Shown in pieces: positions 25,485 to 33,522 of a stretch of DNA of 64,000 bases. A program made the position numbers and the translations under genes. The stretch comes from Nonomuraea sp. PA05 (lineage in GTDB: Bacteria > Actinomycetota > Actinomycetes > Streptosporangiales > Streptosporangiaceae). Location of the stretch: NCBI RefSeq assembly GCF_008086045.1, contig NZ_VSEY01000019.1, positions 62,001-126,000 on the forward strand, read 5' to 3'. The notes below the pieces were generated by a model. It had not been told where the DNA came from. It searched no databases and saw nothing but the letters and a program-made list of their open reading frames with translations. Numbering within the stretch: position 1 is the first letter of the stretch; each line of letters begins with the position of its first letter.

Positions 25485-26662
25485 CCAGCACGGACGCGGC
25501 GAGCGAAGATTCGCCCATGCACTCCTGGAGAGACCGAGCGCGCCACCTCGCCGGCACGATGACCCCGCCCGGCTCGCGATGGCGCGAACCGGTCGCCCGC
25601 ACCCCACGCCACCCGTTCGTCCCCCGCTGGTGGGCGAGCACGCCGGACGGGTGGAAGCTACGCGTCGGCAGCGACGACCACGAACGATGGCTGGCCGCCG
25701 CCTACCGCGACTGGACCCTCGTCACCCGGGTCTCCGGCGTCCACGCCGACCACGCCGGCCCCGGCGCCCTCCTCCATGGATCGCCTACGTCGTCGAGCAC
25801 ACTGCCCGGCCTGCTCGTGAGCATGTACCGGCATGCTTCGCTCGACGACCGGTCCGTCGTCCTGGACGTGGGCACCGGCACCGGCTACGGCACGGCCCTC
25901 CTGTGCGCCCGCCTCGGGCATGCGCGGGTCACGGCGATCGACGTGGAGCCGTACCTCACAGAGGCTGCCGACCGGCGGCTGGACGAGTTGGGCTACCACC
26001 CGGCCTTTCTGACGGCGGACGCCACCGGCCCGATCGACTGGGAAGGGGACCGGATCGTCGCCACCGTGGGGGTGAAGCCGATCCCCGCGTCCTGGCTGCA
26101 CGGGCTGCGGACGGGCGGGCGGCTGGTGACGACGATCGCCGGCACGAGCCTGATCATCACCGCCGACAAGCAGGAGGACGGCGGGGCGGTCGGCCGGGTC
26201 GAGTGGGATCGTGCCGGGTTCATGCGCACCCGGTCCGGCGCCGACTATCCGGCTCGCGGCGAGCTGCTCGCCGTCCTCGCCCGGGCTCGCGTGGAGGACG
26301 GGGAGCAGGTGGAGGCCAGCCCGTACCCGGTGATGGACGTGGTCGAGGCTTGGGACGTGGACACGATGATGGAGCTGCTCGCGCCGGGGATCGAGCATCG
26401 GTTCATCACCTACGACGACAAGGCCGATCGGGTCGCGCTCATGGCTCATGAGGACGGGTCGTGGGTTCGGGCCGAGGAGCGTGACGGGAAGGTGGTCGTC
26501 CATCAGGGTGGGCCGCGCCGGCTTCATGACCTGCTGGATCGGGTGCGGGAGCAGTGGCTCAGGGAGGGTGAGCTGCCGATTCGCGGTGCGAAGGTGGCCG
26601 TCAGCCCGGCGGGGGTGATCAGCCTGCGGCGGGGGAACTGGACGGCGGGCATCGGCGAGTAG
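25481..26662 (+). CDS. PCMT-like SAM-dependent methyltransferase
   Basis: A 393-residue protein: an N-terminal extension with HPFVPRWW, then a class I methyltransferase domain (VVLDVGTGTGYGTALLCARLG around residues 125-145; VTAIDVEPY), similar to protein-L-isoaspartate O-methyltransferase homologues found in peptide-maturation systems such as FxLD and ATP-grasp types. The C-terminal half holds two further beta-rich segments. GTG 25481 follows GGAGGG at six bases and overlaps the radical SAM stop. It probably acts on the same substrate. Confidence 0.82.
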   Translation: MTSTDAASEDSPMHSWRDRARHLAGTMTPPGSRWREPVARTPRHPFVPRWWASTPDGWKLRVGSDDHERWLAAAYRDWTLVTRVSGVHADHAGPGALLHGSPTSSSTLPGLLVSMYRHASLDDRSVVLDVGTGTGYGTALLCARLGHARVTAIDVEPYLTEAADRRLDELGYHPAFLTADATGPIDWEGDRIVATVGVKPIPASWLHGLRTGGRLVTTIAGTSLIITADKQEDGGAVGRVEWDRAGFMRTRSGADYPARGELLAVLARARVEDGEQVEASPYPVMDVVEAWDVDTMMELLAPGIEHRFITYDDKADRVALMAHEDGSWVRAEERDGKVVVHQGGPRRLHDLLDRVREQWLREGELPIRGAKVAVSPAGVISLRRGNWTAGIGE

Positions 26663-26789
26663 GACTACCTTGCGTTGTGGGCCGTTAGCTGGTGACGGTC
26701 CGCAACCATCGCGCCCTGACCTCCGTAGGCGGTGGATGCGCGACTCGGCCGAATCGTGCGTGTGCAGCGGGACACTCTGCTGGTGAGGA

Positions 26790-27075
26790 GTGAGCGAAGT
26801 GGGAGAGCGTAGGACTTGGGCTGAGAAGAGATCCGAGGTCATGAGCCGTCCGGGGGCCGGAGCGGCGTATGAAGCGGCCAGGATCCGGTTCGAGCTGGGT
26901 GTGGCCGTCAGGCTGCGGCGGGAGCAGTCGAGGCTGAGCCAAACGGAGCTGGCGGAGCGCATCGGGCTGGAACGACCGGCGGTTGCGGGATTCGAGGCAG
27001 GGAAACCATGAGCGGCTTCTGCGGCCAAGGCTTGCGGCCAAGGCTGAACGGCATCTCCACGTGCCAGTCGATGGA
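26790..27075 (+). pseudogene. Frameshifted XRE/HigA-like regulator
   Basis: The first frame encodes a 73-residue protein with YEAARIRFELGVAVRLRREQ and the HTH SQTELAERIGLERPAVAGFEAGKP, then stops, although HigA-type regulators continue for about 25 residues. The next frame continues with a plausible remainder, ending RHLHVPVDG. A 13-bp tandem duplication (TGCGGCCAAGGCT) occurs there, and one frameshift near 26985-27005 would join the parts. Either a pseudogene or a sequence error. No adjacent toxin gene is visible. Confidence 0.5.
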
Positions 27076-27277
27076 TCCGCGCGGGCGCGAGCGCGGGTTT
27101 GTATGGGGCGCCTGAGCGAAGCGAAGACCTACAGGGGTCGGGGCTGGCCCCGACTGGGAGAAACGGCTGAGCCCCGAGGCGCGAAGCGCCGGCTTGTGAT
27201 GACCTTGCGCGCCGCAGGCGCGTCCCAGGGGACGAGGACCTTTGGGGCGGATCCCAACGGCCGGCCACCTACGCGAA
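27076..27277. other. Hairpin-rich non-coding stretch
   Basis: No gene is supported. It contains several dyads, the best at 27137-27154 (GTCGGGGC-TG-GCCCCGAC) and a smaller GGCGC-GAA-GCGCC further on. It could be an intergenic repeat element, terminator cluster or small RNA; nothing decides between these. The 26663-26789 stretch upstream of the broken XRE gene is featureless. Confidence 0.4.
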
Positions 27278-28132
27278 TCAAGGGGCGAAGGTCCAGGGCA
27301 GGTGGGCGAGGGCGGCGTCGGCGTAGTGGCGGGGGCCGGTGCTCAGGCCGTACGCCAGGTCCTCGATCAGCGCGCACCGTGCGTAGAACAGGATCCGCTC
27401 CCGGTCCTCCCCCGTCACCGTGAACTCGTAGTGCTCCAGGGTCAGCTCGAAGACCTGCGGGCCGAGGTCGCGGTAGAGCAGCGCGAAGTCGTGGGCTGGG
27501 TCCGTGATGGCGGCGTCCGTCCAGTCGATGATGCCGGTGATGGTGCTGGTGGCGGGGTCCACCAGGACGTGTTCGGCGCCGAGGTCGTTGTGGCAGAAGC
27601 GCAGGGAGGGGGGTTCGTCGGGTGGGTCGTCGTGCAGGAAGCGCTCCACCAGTGGGCGCTGGGCTTCGGGGACGTGTTGTTCCACGTCGCGGTAGTCGAG
27701 TTCGGCGTCCTGGAGGAGCGTGGGGGCGGGGTAGACGTCGAGGGGGGCCAGGTCGCGCATGGTGCCGGGGATGGCGCCGTGGATGGCGCTGAGGAAGGCG
27801 CCCAGTGGTTCCGCCAGGGCGGCGGGGGTGAGGTTGCCGTTGCGGTGCTGGTTGAGGGGGGTGCCGGGGAGTTTGCGGTAGGCGATGGTGCCGGTCTCGT
27901 CGTCGGCGAAGACGACTTCGGGGACCGGGAGTGGGGAGAGTTCTCTGACGGCCGCCAGGCGGGCGACCTCCTGCCGGTTGGCCTGGGGGTCCGCCACTCT
28001 GCTCCGTCGTACGAGCAGCTCGTCGTTGACCTCGTACACGAAGTTGTCGAGGCCGTGGCCGAGCCGGCTGACGGAACGGACCCGGTAGTCGGGTAGGTGG
28101 CGGGCCAGCAACGCGCGGATGTCGCCAGTCAC
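27278..28132 (-). CDS. Aminoglycoside phosphotransferase-family kinase
   Basis: A protein of about 284 residues with the APH/choline kinase fold: YEVNDELLVRRSR (ATP-lysine strand region), SLRFCHNDLGAEHVLVD as the catalytic loop with Asp, and IIDWTDAAITDPAHDFA as the metal-binding loop. It may phosphorylate an antibiotic or a sugar/amino alcohol; the substrate is not predictable. GTG 28132 was chosen; GTG 28141 is in frame. A long G-rich repeat array lies just upstream. Confidence 0.82.
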   Translation of the reverse strand: MTGDIRALLARHLPDYRVRSVSRLGHGLDNFVYEVNDELLVRRSRVADPQANRQEVARLAAVRELSPLPVPEVVFADDETGTIAYRKLPGTPLNQHRNGNLTPAALAEPLGAFLSAIHGAIPGTMRDLAPLDVYPAPTLLQDAELDYRDVEQHVPEAQRPLVERFLHDDPPDEPPSLRFCHNDLGAEHVLVDPATSTITGIIDWTDAAITDPAHDFALLYRDLGPQVFELTLEHYEFTVTGEDRERILFYARCALIEDLAYGLSTGPRHYADAALAHLPWTFAP

Positions 28133-28500
28133 ACTCCGCACCCTAAGCCGGTGAAGTCCGGCATGCGAGCCATTTCGGCGCGCTTGCGGGGTGAAGCCGG
28201 GCCCGCTCAGGCGCACGAGTCACTTCGGCTCTCTCGCGAGGTGAGGCCAGACCCGCCCCGGCGCACAAGCCACTACAGCACTCTCGCGGGCGAGGCGGGG
28301 CGAGGCGGGGCGGGGCGAGGCGAGGCGGGGCAGGGCGAGGCAGGGCGAGGCAGGGCGAGGCAGGGCGGGGCGGGGCGAGGCAGGGCGGGGCGAGGCAGGG
28401 CGGGGCGAGGCAGGGCGGGGCGAGGCAGGGCGGGGCGAGGCAGGGCGAGGCAGGGCGAAGGGAAGCGAGGCCGGACCGGCCCCGGCGCACGAGTCACTTC
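28133..28500. repeat. Degenerate ~50-bp repeats copying the ngcG 3' end
   Basis: GGCGCACGAGTCACTTC is present at 28484-28500, where it includes the ngcG stop codon, and again identically at 28210-28226. A diverged copy begins near 28260, and a more diverged relative near 28160. Unit spacing is roughly 50 bp outside the central pentamer array. No gene is present in this interval. Confidence 0.7.
28291..28455. repeat. CRRGG pentamer array (33 units)
   Basis: 165 bp composed entirely of CGAGG, CGGGG and CAGGG pentamers, with a few decayed units after it. The plus strand is purine-rich with closely spaced G-runs, so G-quadruplex or R-loop formation is plausible. It separates ngcG from the APH-family gene, both on the minus strand. 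Confidence 0.95.
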
Positions 28501-29417
28501 AGGGCCCCGGCCGTGAGCCCGGACTGGATCTGGCGCTGGAAGACGGTGTAGACGACCAGCATCGGCAGGATGGCCAGGGTCAGGGCGGCGAACAGGGCCG
28601 CCCAGTCGGCGTCGTACCCGGCCGCGGTGGAGATGTCGGCGATGCCCTGCGTGAGCACCCATTTCTCGCGGTCCTGCAGCAGGATGAGCGGTTTCTGGTA
28701 CTGGTTCCACTGCCCCAGGATGTTGAAGATCGTGATGCTGATGATGCCCGGCTTCGCCATCGGCAGCATGATCTGGAAGAACACCCGGGTGTGCGAGGCC
28801 CCGTCCACCATCGCCGCCTCCGCGACACCGGTGGGCAAGGTACGGAAGAAGGCCGACAAGAAGAAGATCGTGAACGGCATCGAGTACGCGATGTAGACCA
28901 GAATCGTCCCCGCGTACGTGTTCAGCCCGATGAACGGCCCGATCACCGGCACCGACCCCATGTTCTGCACCACGAAGAACAGCGGGCTCAGCGCCAGGAA
29001 GAACGGGAAGGCCATGCCCGCGACGAACACCATGTAGATCACACGGTTGCCGCGGAAGGGATACCTCGCCAGCACGTACGCCGCCATCGACCCGATCAGC
29101 ATCGTGCCGAACGTGCTGAACGAGACGATGATCACGCTGTTGAGCATGTACTGGCCGATGCGCGCCTGCTCCCAGGCCCTGGCGAAGTTGTCCCAGTGCA
29201 GCGTGGACGGCAGCGACCAGGCGGCGCCGAAGATCTCGTCCTCGCTCTTGACCGAGGCCAGGAACGTCCAGATGATCGGCACCATCACGAGGAGGGTCCA
29301 GATCGCCAGCGTGGCGTGCGTCAGCACACCCAGCGGACCGAGCCGCCGTTTGCGCTCCGCGCGGGCGGCGCTCCTCGACGGCGTCCCCGCGGGCGCCACT
29401 GGGGTTGTCGTTGCCAT
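28494..29417 (-). CDS. ngcG: Carbohydrate ABC transporter permease, NgcG-like
   Basis: A 307-residue permease with six predicted membrane segments and the EAA loop EAAMVDGASHTRVFFQIMLP. It belongs to the MalG/CUT1 type and follows NgcE and NgcF in the order of the Streptomyces N-acetylglucosamine/diacetylchitobiose importer. No ATPase gene is present; in this system a shared MsiK-type ATPase encoded elsewhere normally drives import. ATG 29417 follows ngcF by three bases. Confidence 0.85.
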   Translation of the reverse strand: MATTTPVAPAGTPSRSAARAERKRRLGPLGVLTHATLAIWTLLVMVPIIWTFLASVKSEDEIFGAAWSLPSTLHWDNFARAWEQARIGQYMLNSVIIVSFSTFGTMLIGSMAAYVLARYPFRGNRVIYMVFVAGMAFPFFLALSPLFFVVQNMGSVPVIGPFIGLNTYAGTILVYIAYSMPFTIFFLSAFFRTLPTGVAEAAMVDGASHTRVFFQIMLPMAKPGIISITIFNILGQWNQYQKPLILLQDREKWVLTQGIADISTAAGYDADWAALFAALTLAILPMLVVYTVFQRQIQSGLTAGALK

Positions 29418-29420
29418 CTT

Positions 29421-30332
29421 TCAGTACTCGATTCGTTCGCGCCGCGACAGGCGCAGCGAAAGGATCGCGAAGCCCACCGTGAAGAGGAACATCACCACGC
29501 CGAGGGCGGAGGCGTATCCGAAGCGGAAGTACCCGAAGGCGTTCCGGTAGATCTCGGCCGCCATGACCGTGGTCGACCAGTCGGGGCCGCCCTGCTGGAG
29601 GGTCATCACCCAGACGATCGCAAAGGCGTCCATGGCCAGGATGCCCAGATAGACCCAGGCGACCTGGACGGTGTCCCACAGCAGCGGGAGCGTGATGCGG
29701 AAGAACAGGGTGAACCGGCTGGCCCCGTCGATCTGCGCGGCCTCGAACACGTCCCTCGGGATGCCCGCCAGTCCGGCCGAGAAGAGCACGACGTAGAAGC
29801 CGACGGCCTGCCAGACGAGGACGCCGAGCACCGACCAGAACGCGATGCCGGAGTTGGACAGGAATCCGACCGGTTCGAGGCCCAGCGCCATCAGCGGCCC
29901 GTTCAGCATGCCGCTGCCGTCGGGCCTGAACACCTGCTGGAACAGGACGGCCACGATGGTGACCGCGAGGACCTGCGGGAAGAAGAAGACCACCCGGTAG
30001 AAGGTGGACCCGCGGATCCCCGACACTCCCCTGTCGCCGCCCAGATTGAGCAGGTAGGCGAAGAACAGGGCGATGATGATGGTGATCGCCGGCAGCAGCA
30101 CCAGCAGGCCGAGGTTGTGGGTGACGGCCTTCCAGAAGACGCTGTCGCCGAGCACCCGCTGGAAGTTGTCCAGGCCGATGAAGTTGGGCGTGGCGGACAC
30201 GCCGCGCCAGTCGGTCATCGCCATGTAGAACGCCTGGATGTTCGGCGAGATCACGTAGATGACGTAGAGAATCACCGGGGCTGCCAGGAACGAGGCGATG
30301 AACAGCCCACGGCGATATCTGTTGAAGAGCAT
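29421..30332 (-). CDS. ngcF: Carbohydrate ABC transporter permease, NgcF-like
   Basis: A 303-residue MalF-type permease with six predicted membrane helices and EAAQIDGASRFTLFFRITLP as the EAA loop contacting the ATPase. ATG 30332 overlaps the ngcE stop by one base. It sits between ngcE and ngcG in a five-gene minus-strand operon beginning with rpiR. Confidence 0.85.
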   Translation of the reverse strand: MLFNRYRRGLFIASFLAAPVILYVIYVISPNIQAFYMAMTDWRGVSATPNFIGLDNFQRVLGDSVFWKAVTHNLGLLVLLPAITIIIALFFAYLLNLGGDRGVSGIRGSTFYRVVFFFPQVLAVTIVAVLFQQVFRPDGSGMLNGPLMALGLEPVGFLSNSGIAFWSVLGVLVWQAVGFYVVLFSAGLAGIPRDVFEAAQIDGASRFTLFFRITLPLLWDTVQVAWVYLGILAMDAFAIVWVMTLQQGGPDWSTTVMAAEIYRNAFGYFRFGYASALGVVMFLFTVGFAILSLRLSRRERIEY

Positions 30333-31744
30333 CAGCGCTTGTATTTCTTGATCGAGGAGTCGCTCTTGATCTCGTCGGCCTTCTTCTGCATGCGCTCGAG
30401 GTAGGCGTCAGGGGTGAGGCCGCCGGTCATCAGCTCGCCGGTGGCGGCCTTGGCCTCGTCGTTGAGGGGGCCGTACCAGGCGAAGGCGCGGTAGTAGACG
30501 GTGTTGGCGCCCGCCGCCGCGACCGCCGCGGAGGCGCTGGTCACGCCGGACGAGATGGTCAGGCCGTCGCTGGCGCCCTTGACCACGGTGACGGTCTTGA
30601 CCAGGGTGCTGAACTCGCCGGCCGCCTTCTTGGAAAGCATGGCCCGCAGGTACTCCATGCCCGCCTGCGGGTGGGCGCTCTTGGCGGAGACCATGAACTC
30701 CTCGCCCGGCTGGGTGTGCAGCGTGCCGTACGGCATCGCGTCGGAGCCGGTGATGTCCGGGATGGGGAACATCGCGTAGTCGAAGCCCTCGGGCGTGGTC
30801 GACTTCTGCTCGTTCTCCAGCCAGGACCCGCACGGGAGCATCGCGACCTGGTACTTGTTCTGCGCGGTCTGCGTCTGTACGTGGTCGAGGCCGGCGGTGC
30901 CCTGGAGGAGGTACTTGGAGCCGATCTCGGCCATGTTCTCGGCCGCGGTCTTGATGGCCTCCTGCTTCCAGGCGCCGTCCTCCAGGTTGTCGAGGTTGAC
31001 CAGCACCTCCTTGCCGCCGATCTTCGCGGCCATGGTGAGCAGCGGCTCGTAGGCGTACTGCGGGTGCTTGCCGGCGTAGGTGAAAGGCGCCATCTTGCCG
31101 GACTTCTTGATGGTCTCGCACAGGGCCAGGAACTCGTCCCAGGTCTTGGGGATCTCCCAGCCGTTGTCCTTGAAGACCTTCTGCGAGTACCAGATGCCGT
31201 GGATGTAGTTGACGTAGCCGACGACGCTGAACTTGCCGTCGTAGGTGCCGATCTCGATGACGGACGGGTCGATGGTGTCGCGCACCTTGACGCCGGGGTC
31301 GTCCCAGGAGGGGGCGTCGAGCAGCGGGCCCAGGTCGGCGAGCTGGCCGTCCTGGGCGAGGGCGCCGAAGTCCATCTTGTTGGCGCCGGAGTTGTCGATG
31401 ACCTCGGGCGGGTTGCCGCCGGCGAAGCGCGGCTGGAGAACCTTCGTGATCTCCTTGGTCGAGTTGTGCTTGACCTCGATGCCGGCGTACTTGCTCTTGA
31501 ACAGCGGCTGGTGAATGTCGGTGGCGTACTGCTGGCCGAAGCCGCCGTCGAAGATCCAGACCTCCAGCGGCTTCTTGGCGTCCACGCCGAACGGGTTGGC
31601 CGCGCTGGTCGCGGCCGGGGCCGCCGAGCTCGTGGCGGCCGGCGGGGCCGCCGGCGTGGCGCACGCGGCGAGCGCGCCCGCGACGGGCACGAGGGCGGCG
31701 CCGCGCAGGAGTTCGCGCCGGCTGATATGGGGGGTGTTAGGCAT
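30332..31744 (-). CDS. ngcE: NgcE, GlcNAc/diacetylchitobiose-binding lipoprotein
   Basis: A 470-residue solute-binding protein with a Tat-type leader (SRRELLRGA) and lipobox LAAC, then an Ala/Pro/Ser-rich linker. The sequence (EVWIFDGGFGQQYATDIHQ and GYVNYIHGIWYSQKVFKDNGWEIPKTW) matches the NgcE family that binds N-acetylglucosamine and N,N'-diacetylchitobiose. AGGAG precedes ATG 31744 by eight bases. It is anchored outside the membrane and delivers to NgcFG. Confidence 0.88.
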   Translation of the reverse strand: MPNTPHISRRELLRGAALVPVAGALAACATPAAPPAATSSAAPAATSAANPFGVDAKKPLEVWIFDGGFGQQYATDIHQPLFKSKYAGIEVKHNSTKEITKVLQPRFAGGNPPEVIDNSGANKMDFGALAQDGQLADLGPLLDAPSWDDPGVKVRDTIDPSVIEIGTYDGKFSVVGYVNYIHGIWYSQKVFKDNGWEIPKTWDEFLALCETIKKSGKMAPFTYAGKHPQYAYEPLLTMAAKIGGKEVLVNLDNLEDGAWKQEAIKTAAENMAEIGSKYLLQGTAGLDHVQTQTAQNKYQVAMLPCGSWLENEQKSTTPEGFDYAMFPIPDITGSDAMPYGTLHTQPGEEFMVSAKSAHPQAGMEYLRAMLSKKAAGEFSTLVKTVTVVKGASDGLTISSGVTSASAAVAAAGANTVYYRAFAWYGPLNDEAKAATGELMTGGLTPDAYLERMQKKADEIKSDSSIKKYKR

Positions 31745-31763
31745 GGTGACTACTCCTGACCTT

Positions 31764-32498
31764 TCATTTTCCGCGTCTGATGCGCCCTGCGTAGCGGGCT
31801 TCCAGGGCCTTGTTGTGCTCGTCTCCGCCGGTCACGTTGACCGACAGGTAGATGGGCGGCGTCTCGCCGAGCGCGACGAGGGCGTCCACCGCCTCGGTGA
31901 CCACCAGTTGCGCCAGCAACGCTGAGGTGATGGTGGATACCGCACCGTAACTGCCGCCGCCGGGCAGGTCGAGGATGGCGTCGCCGTACGGCGCGCCGTT
32001 GTCGAGCACGACGTCCGCCAGGTCGAGCAGCTTGCCGCCCGACGGGTGGCGGGAGGTCATGCGGGTGCTGTGCTCGACCGAGGTGATCGCGATCAGCGGG
32101 TGGCCGCCGTCCTTGACGATCTTGGCCAGCTCGACGACGGTGCCGTTCACGCCGGAGCTCGACACGAGCACGAACACGTCGTCCGGCTCGACCGGCGCCA
32201 GGTCGTAGATCTGCCGGGCGACCGCCGGGTCCCGCTCCAGCTCCGGGGTGAGCACGCCCGGCGGCTGCCCGCCGTACAGCACGAGGTCCCTGGGGCTCAG
32301 GCGGTTGCTCGGGACGAGGCCGCCCGCCCGGCCGGCGATCTCCATGGCGATGGCCTCGGAATGCCCCGAACCGAAAGCGTTTACGACGCCGCCTGCCCTG
32401 ATGGACGTGACGAGCAGCGCCGCCGCCCGGCTCACCGGCTCGGCCTGGCTCTCCGCGACCTGGCGCGCCAGATCCAGGACCTTGGTTGCGTACGTCAT
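31764..32498 (-). CDS. SIS-domain phosphosugar protein (UPF0309/NagS-like), locus 1
   Basis: A 244-residue SIS-domain protein: GGVVNAFGSGHSEAIAMEIAGRAGG and FVLVSSSGVNGTVVELA are the phosphosugar-binding segments. It is 60-65% like the second copy at 47682 by eye. A Streptomyces member of this family is reported to act on GlcNAc-6-phosphate; that role fits the kinase and importer here but is not proven for this protein. GAGGAG precedes ATG 32498, which overlaps the rpiR stop (ATGA). Confidence 0.82.
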   Translation of the reverse strand: MTYATKVLDLARQVAESQAEPVSRAAALLVTSIRAGGVVNAFGSGHSEAIAMEIAGRAGGLVPSNRLSPRDLVLYGGQPPGVLTPELERDPAVARQIYDLAPVEPDDVFVLVSSSGVNGTVVELAKIVKDGGHPLIAITSVEHSTRMTSRHPSGGKLLDLADVVLDNGAPYGDAILDLPGGGSYGAVSTITSALLAQLVVTEAVDALVALGETPPIYLSVNVTGGDEHNKALEARYAGRIRRGK

Positions 32499-33367
32499 GG
32501 GCTCCTCTCCACCCGATGGCTCTCGACTGCGCTGATCGTGCGTTCGAACGCCTCGTTCGTACGTTCGTAGGTGAGCTGGGCGACCGCCACGTACACCGCG
32601 TCCAGCACGAACAGCTGCGAGTGCACGGCGGCCAGCCCGCCGAGCCTGAACGTGGTCTCCCTGCTCGCGGTGGTCAGCACCAGGTCGGCGAGCTCGGCCA
32701 GCGGCGAGCGGGCGAAGGAGGTGACGGCGACGGTGAGCGCGCCGTGGCTGCTCGCCTCGGCCAGCGTCTCCATGACCTCGCGGGTACGTCCCCGGTGGCT
32801 GATGCCGATGGCCACGTCGCCGGCCTTCATCAGCGCCGCCTCCGACAGCGCGACGTGCGCGTCGCCCGCGCTCCAGCCGGGGATGCCGATGCGGCGCAGC
32901 CAGCCCTCCAGCATGTTCGCGACGATCCCGCTGGTGGAGACGCCTACCAGGAGGACGCGCGGTGCGGCCACGATGGCGTCGGCCACCTGGGTCAGCACGG
33001 CGAGGTCGAGCCCGGCGGCGGTGTCCTGAATGAGCCGGGTGTCGGCGGCGGCCATGACCTCGATCGCCGCGTCGAGCGGGTCGTCGGGGCCGATCTCGTG
33101 CCCGACGCCGGCGCCCCACCCGGCCTGCGCCGCCCTGCCCGTCTCGGTGGCCAGCGCGACGCGCAGCTCGGCGTACCCGGAGAACCCGAAGGCCCGGCAG
33201 AACCTGGTCACGGTGGCGGGCGAGCTGCCCGCCCGCTCGGCCAGGGCGATGATGGTCGACCGGGCGGCCTCGGCGGGATCTCCGAGGATGACCTCGCCGA
33301 CCCTGCGCAGAGCCTCCGGCAGGCCGGGCAGTTCCGTTTCGACGCGCGCGAGCGCTCCTGAAGTCAC
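32495..33367 (-). CDS. RpiR/MurR-family regulator, locus 1
   Basis: A 290-residue regulator: N-terminal RpiR HTH (IIALAERAGSSPATVTRFCRAFGFSGYAELR) and C-terminal SIS domain (VLLVGVSTSGIVANMLEGWLRRIG; GDVAIGISHRGRTREVMETL) that senses an amino-sugar phosphate. It heads the operon with the SIS gene and ngcEFG. GTG 33367 has AAGGA seven bases upstream; the longer reading frame runs through the promoter. It is divergent from the kinase. Confidence 0.88.
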   Translation of the reverse strand: MTSGALARVETELPGLPEALRRVGEVILGDPAEAARSTIIALAERAGSSPATVTRFCRAFGFSGYAELRVALATETGRAAQAGWGAGVGHEIGPDDPLDAAIEVMAAADTRLIQDTAAGLDLAVLTQVADAIVAAPRVLLVGVSTSGIVANMLEGWLRRIGIPGWSAGDAHVALSEAALMKAGDVAIGISHRGRTREVMETLAEASSHGALTVAVTSFARSPLAELADLVLTTASRETTFRLGGLAAVHSQLFVLDAVYVAVAQLTYERTNEAFERTISAVESHRVERSP

Positions 33368-33401
33368 GAATATTCCTTCCGAATACTCGGTCTTCTGGCG
33401 A

Positions 33402-33430
33402 AAATTATTCTTGCTTCCTGGTCGCGTCAA
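33402..33430 (-). promoter_or_regulatory. Promoter of the rpiR-SIS-ngcEFG operon
   Basis: On the minus strand TTGACG (33425-33430), 17-bp spacer, TAATTT (33402-33407): a good housekeeping-sigma promoter. Between it and the GTG, GAATATTC (33369-33376) and GAATACTC (33381-33388) repeat with 12-bp periodicity and may be an RpiR operator. Confidence 0.65.
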
Positions 33431-33522
33431 CCCCCAGACTCGGACCGTGACGCAATCGCTAGTCCCGCCCGCCACAGCCCAGGCCGGTCGCCAGTTCTCC
33501 AGGCGCGCGCGGGCGGCCGGTC

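Noticed and set aside
26663-27277. Complete toxin-antitoxin module
   Set aside because: Only a broken antitoxin-like HTH is visible; no toxin gene on either side.
32571-33119. N-terminal extensions fused in frame to the SIS genes
   Set aside because: These frames run through the rpiR genes; the SIS proteins have proper starts with ATGA overlaps and ribosome binding sites.
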